NCBI GenBank assembly: GCA_017303735.1
Contig: JAFLCF010000060.1
Location: 1-21,931, forward strand
Direction: 5' to 3'
Origin: Anaerolineae bacterium
GTDB taxonomy: Bacteria; Chloroflexota; Anaerolineae; Anaerolineales; Villigracilaceae
DNA: 21,931 nt
Both the position numbers and the translations under genes were made by a program. This document shows positions 21,585-21,931 of the stretch, in pieces. Positions within the stretch are counted from its first letter, which is position 1; each line of letters starts with the position of its first letter. The notes under the pieces are model-generated. The model ran no database searches. It was not told the DNA's origin and saw only the letters and a program-made list of their open reading frames with translations.

Positions 21585-21931
21585 ATGCCGCGCTCTGGAA
21601 CACTGGGCAATCCCCAACCCTACACTCCCTTTGGTGTCTTCGCTGGTCTGTCCTTCTGGGGCGGCGGCGCGACTCTCCTTGCCGCAGCGCCAGGAATTGG
21701 CAAGACTTCCTGGCTGCTGCGCATGATCTACGAGGCAGCCTGCCTGCACATCCCGTCTGCCATCGGCTGTTATGAACACACCCCCGAGGAATTGCGTTTC
21801 CGTCTGTACCGGCAAGTGGAAGCAATCGTTTCCGGTCCACATGAACATGCCTCACAGGAAAAGGTCGAAGCAGCTCTTGCGCGTGCCAGTGAAGCGGTAT
21901 TGCTGTCACTCAATTCGCGTGAAGATACCGT
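21585..21931 (+). CDS. RecA/DnaB-superfamily ATPase, N-terminal part (3' truncated by window)
   Basis: The frame opens at ATG 21585, the first start after an in-frame TAA at 21573, and runs to the window edge, giving 115 residues. After ~18 residues comes FAGLSFWGGGATLLAAAPGIGKTSW, cited here in parts: a strand, TLLAAAPGIGKTS as Walker A (~32-44), then a helix. IGCYEHTPEELRFRL (~61-75) matches the strand ending in Glu and the helix that follow the P-loop in DnaB/KaiC/RepA-like ATPases. The rest is an Ala/Glu-rich helix. It is probably a hexameric DNA-directed ATPase such as a replicative-helicase-like or KaiC-like protein. No ribosome site is evident upstream. The remainder is needed to tell these apart. 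Confidence 0.8.
   Translation, partial: MPRSGTLGNPQPYTPFGVFAGLSFWGGGATLLAAAPGIGKTSWLLRMIYEAACLHIPSAIGCYEHTPEELRFRLYRQVEAIVSGPHEHASQEKVEAALARASEAVLLSLNSREDT

Noticed and set aside
21493..21909. Upstream extension of the small minus-strand membrane protein to a 192-residue product, with an AGGAGG-like sequence near 21555
   Set aside because: The extension is Arg/Cys-rich antisense of the Walker A-containing plus-strand ATPase. The AGGAGG-like site leads to a GTG frame that stops after nine codons, so it starts no gene I can support.

Overview
The window looks like part of a Chloroflexota-type (Anaerolineae-like) bacterial chromosome or an integrated mobile element. The assignment is an inference. 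It rests on tad-type pilin genes combined with a VirB6/TrbL-like protein, on a B-family polymerase of the archaeal/bacterial PolB2 kind, and on sigma70-type promoters. No rRNA, tRNA, CRISPR array, integrase or insertion sequence was seen, so mobility itself is not shown.

Layout. (1) 1-3582, plus strand: a tightly packed operon, mostly with ATGA stop/start overlaps. It encodes the end of a Flp-like pilin, three TadE/TadG-like pseudopilins, a membrane-anchored exported protein and a secreted Gly-rich protein. A bidirectional terminator closes it (3701-3733). (2) 3858-7595, minus strand: an AT-rich gene for a 1245-residue NB-ARC STAND ATPase with an N-terminal membrane-segment pair and C-terminal helical repeats. 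(3) 7913-10927, minus strand, better balanced base composition: a three-gene cassette of a RecA-fold protein without a Walker A motif, a small helical protein and a PolB2-like B-family polymerase with damaged catalytic motifs. (4) 11034-11453, minus strand: a small LuxR/GerE-type regulator with a near-consensus promoter that appears to give a leaderless mRNA. (5) 11648-17400, plus strand, strongly AT-rich: an operon of a KAP-family P-loop ATPase, an APAF-1-like NB-ARC/WD40 protein without an N-terminal effector domain, and an unrecognised 249-residue protein. (6) 17401-17854: a 454-base gene-free stretch with a terminator and several strong hairpins. (7) 17855-21312, plus strand: a second overlapping operon of a minimal prepilin peptidase, a Cas4-like Fe-S PD-(D/E)XK nuclease, a VirB6/TrbL-like membrane protein and a second A24-type peptidase-like protein. 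(8) 21331-21931: a small convergent membrane-protein gene and the start of a RecA/DnaB-like ATPase cut by the window edge.

How the parts may work together. Blocks 1 and 7 fit an envelope-spanning pilus/secretion machine: pseudopilins, two enzymes of the prepilin-processing type, and an inner-membrane channel-like protein, with a nuclease inside the operon. Blocks 2 and 5 carry large sensor ATPases of types known from antiviral or programmed-death systems and look like horizontally acquired cargo. Block 3 resembles, in logic though not in homology, the ImuA-ImuB-DnaE2 mutasome. It has a degenerate RecA-like partner ending in a QxxLF clamp-binding-like pentapeptide, plus an unconventional polymerase. 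The two best candidates for an undescribed system are the KAP + NB-ARC/WD40 + unknown-protein operon and the PolB2 cassette.
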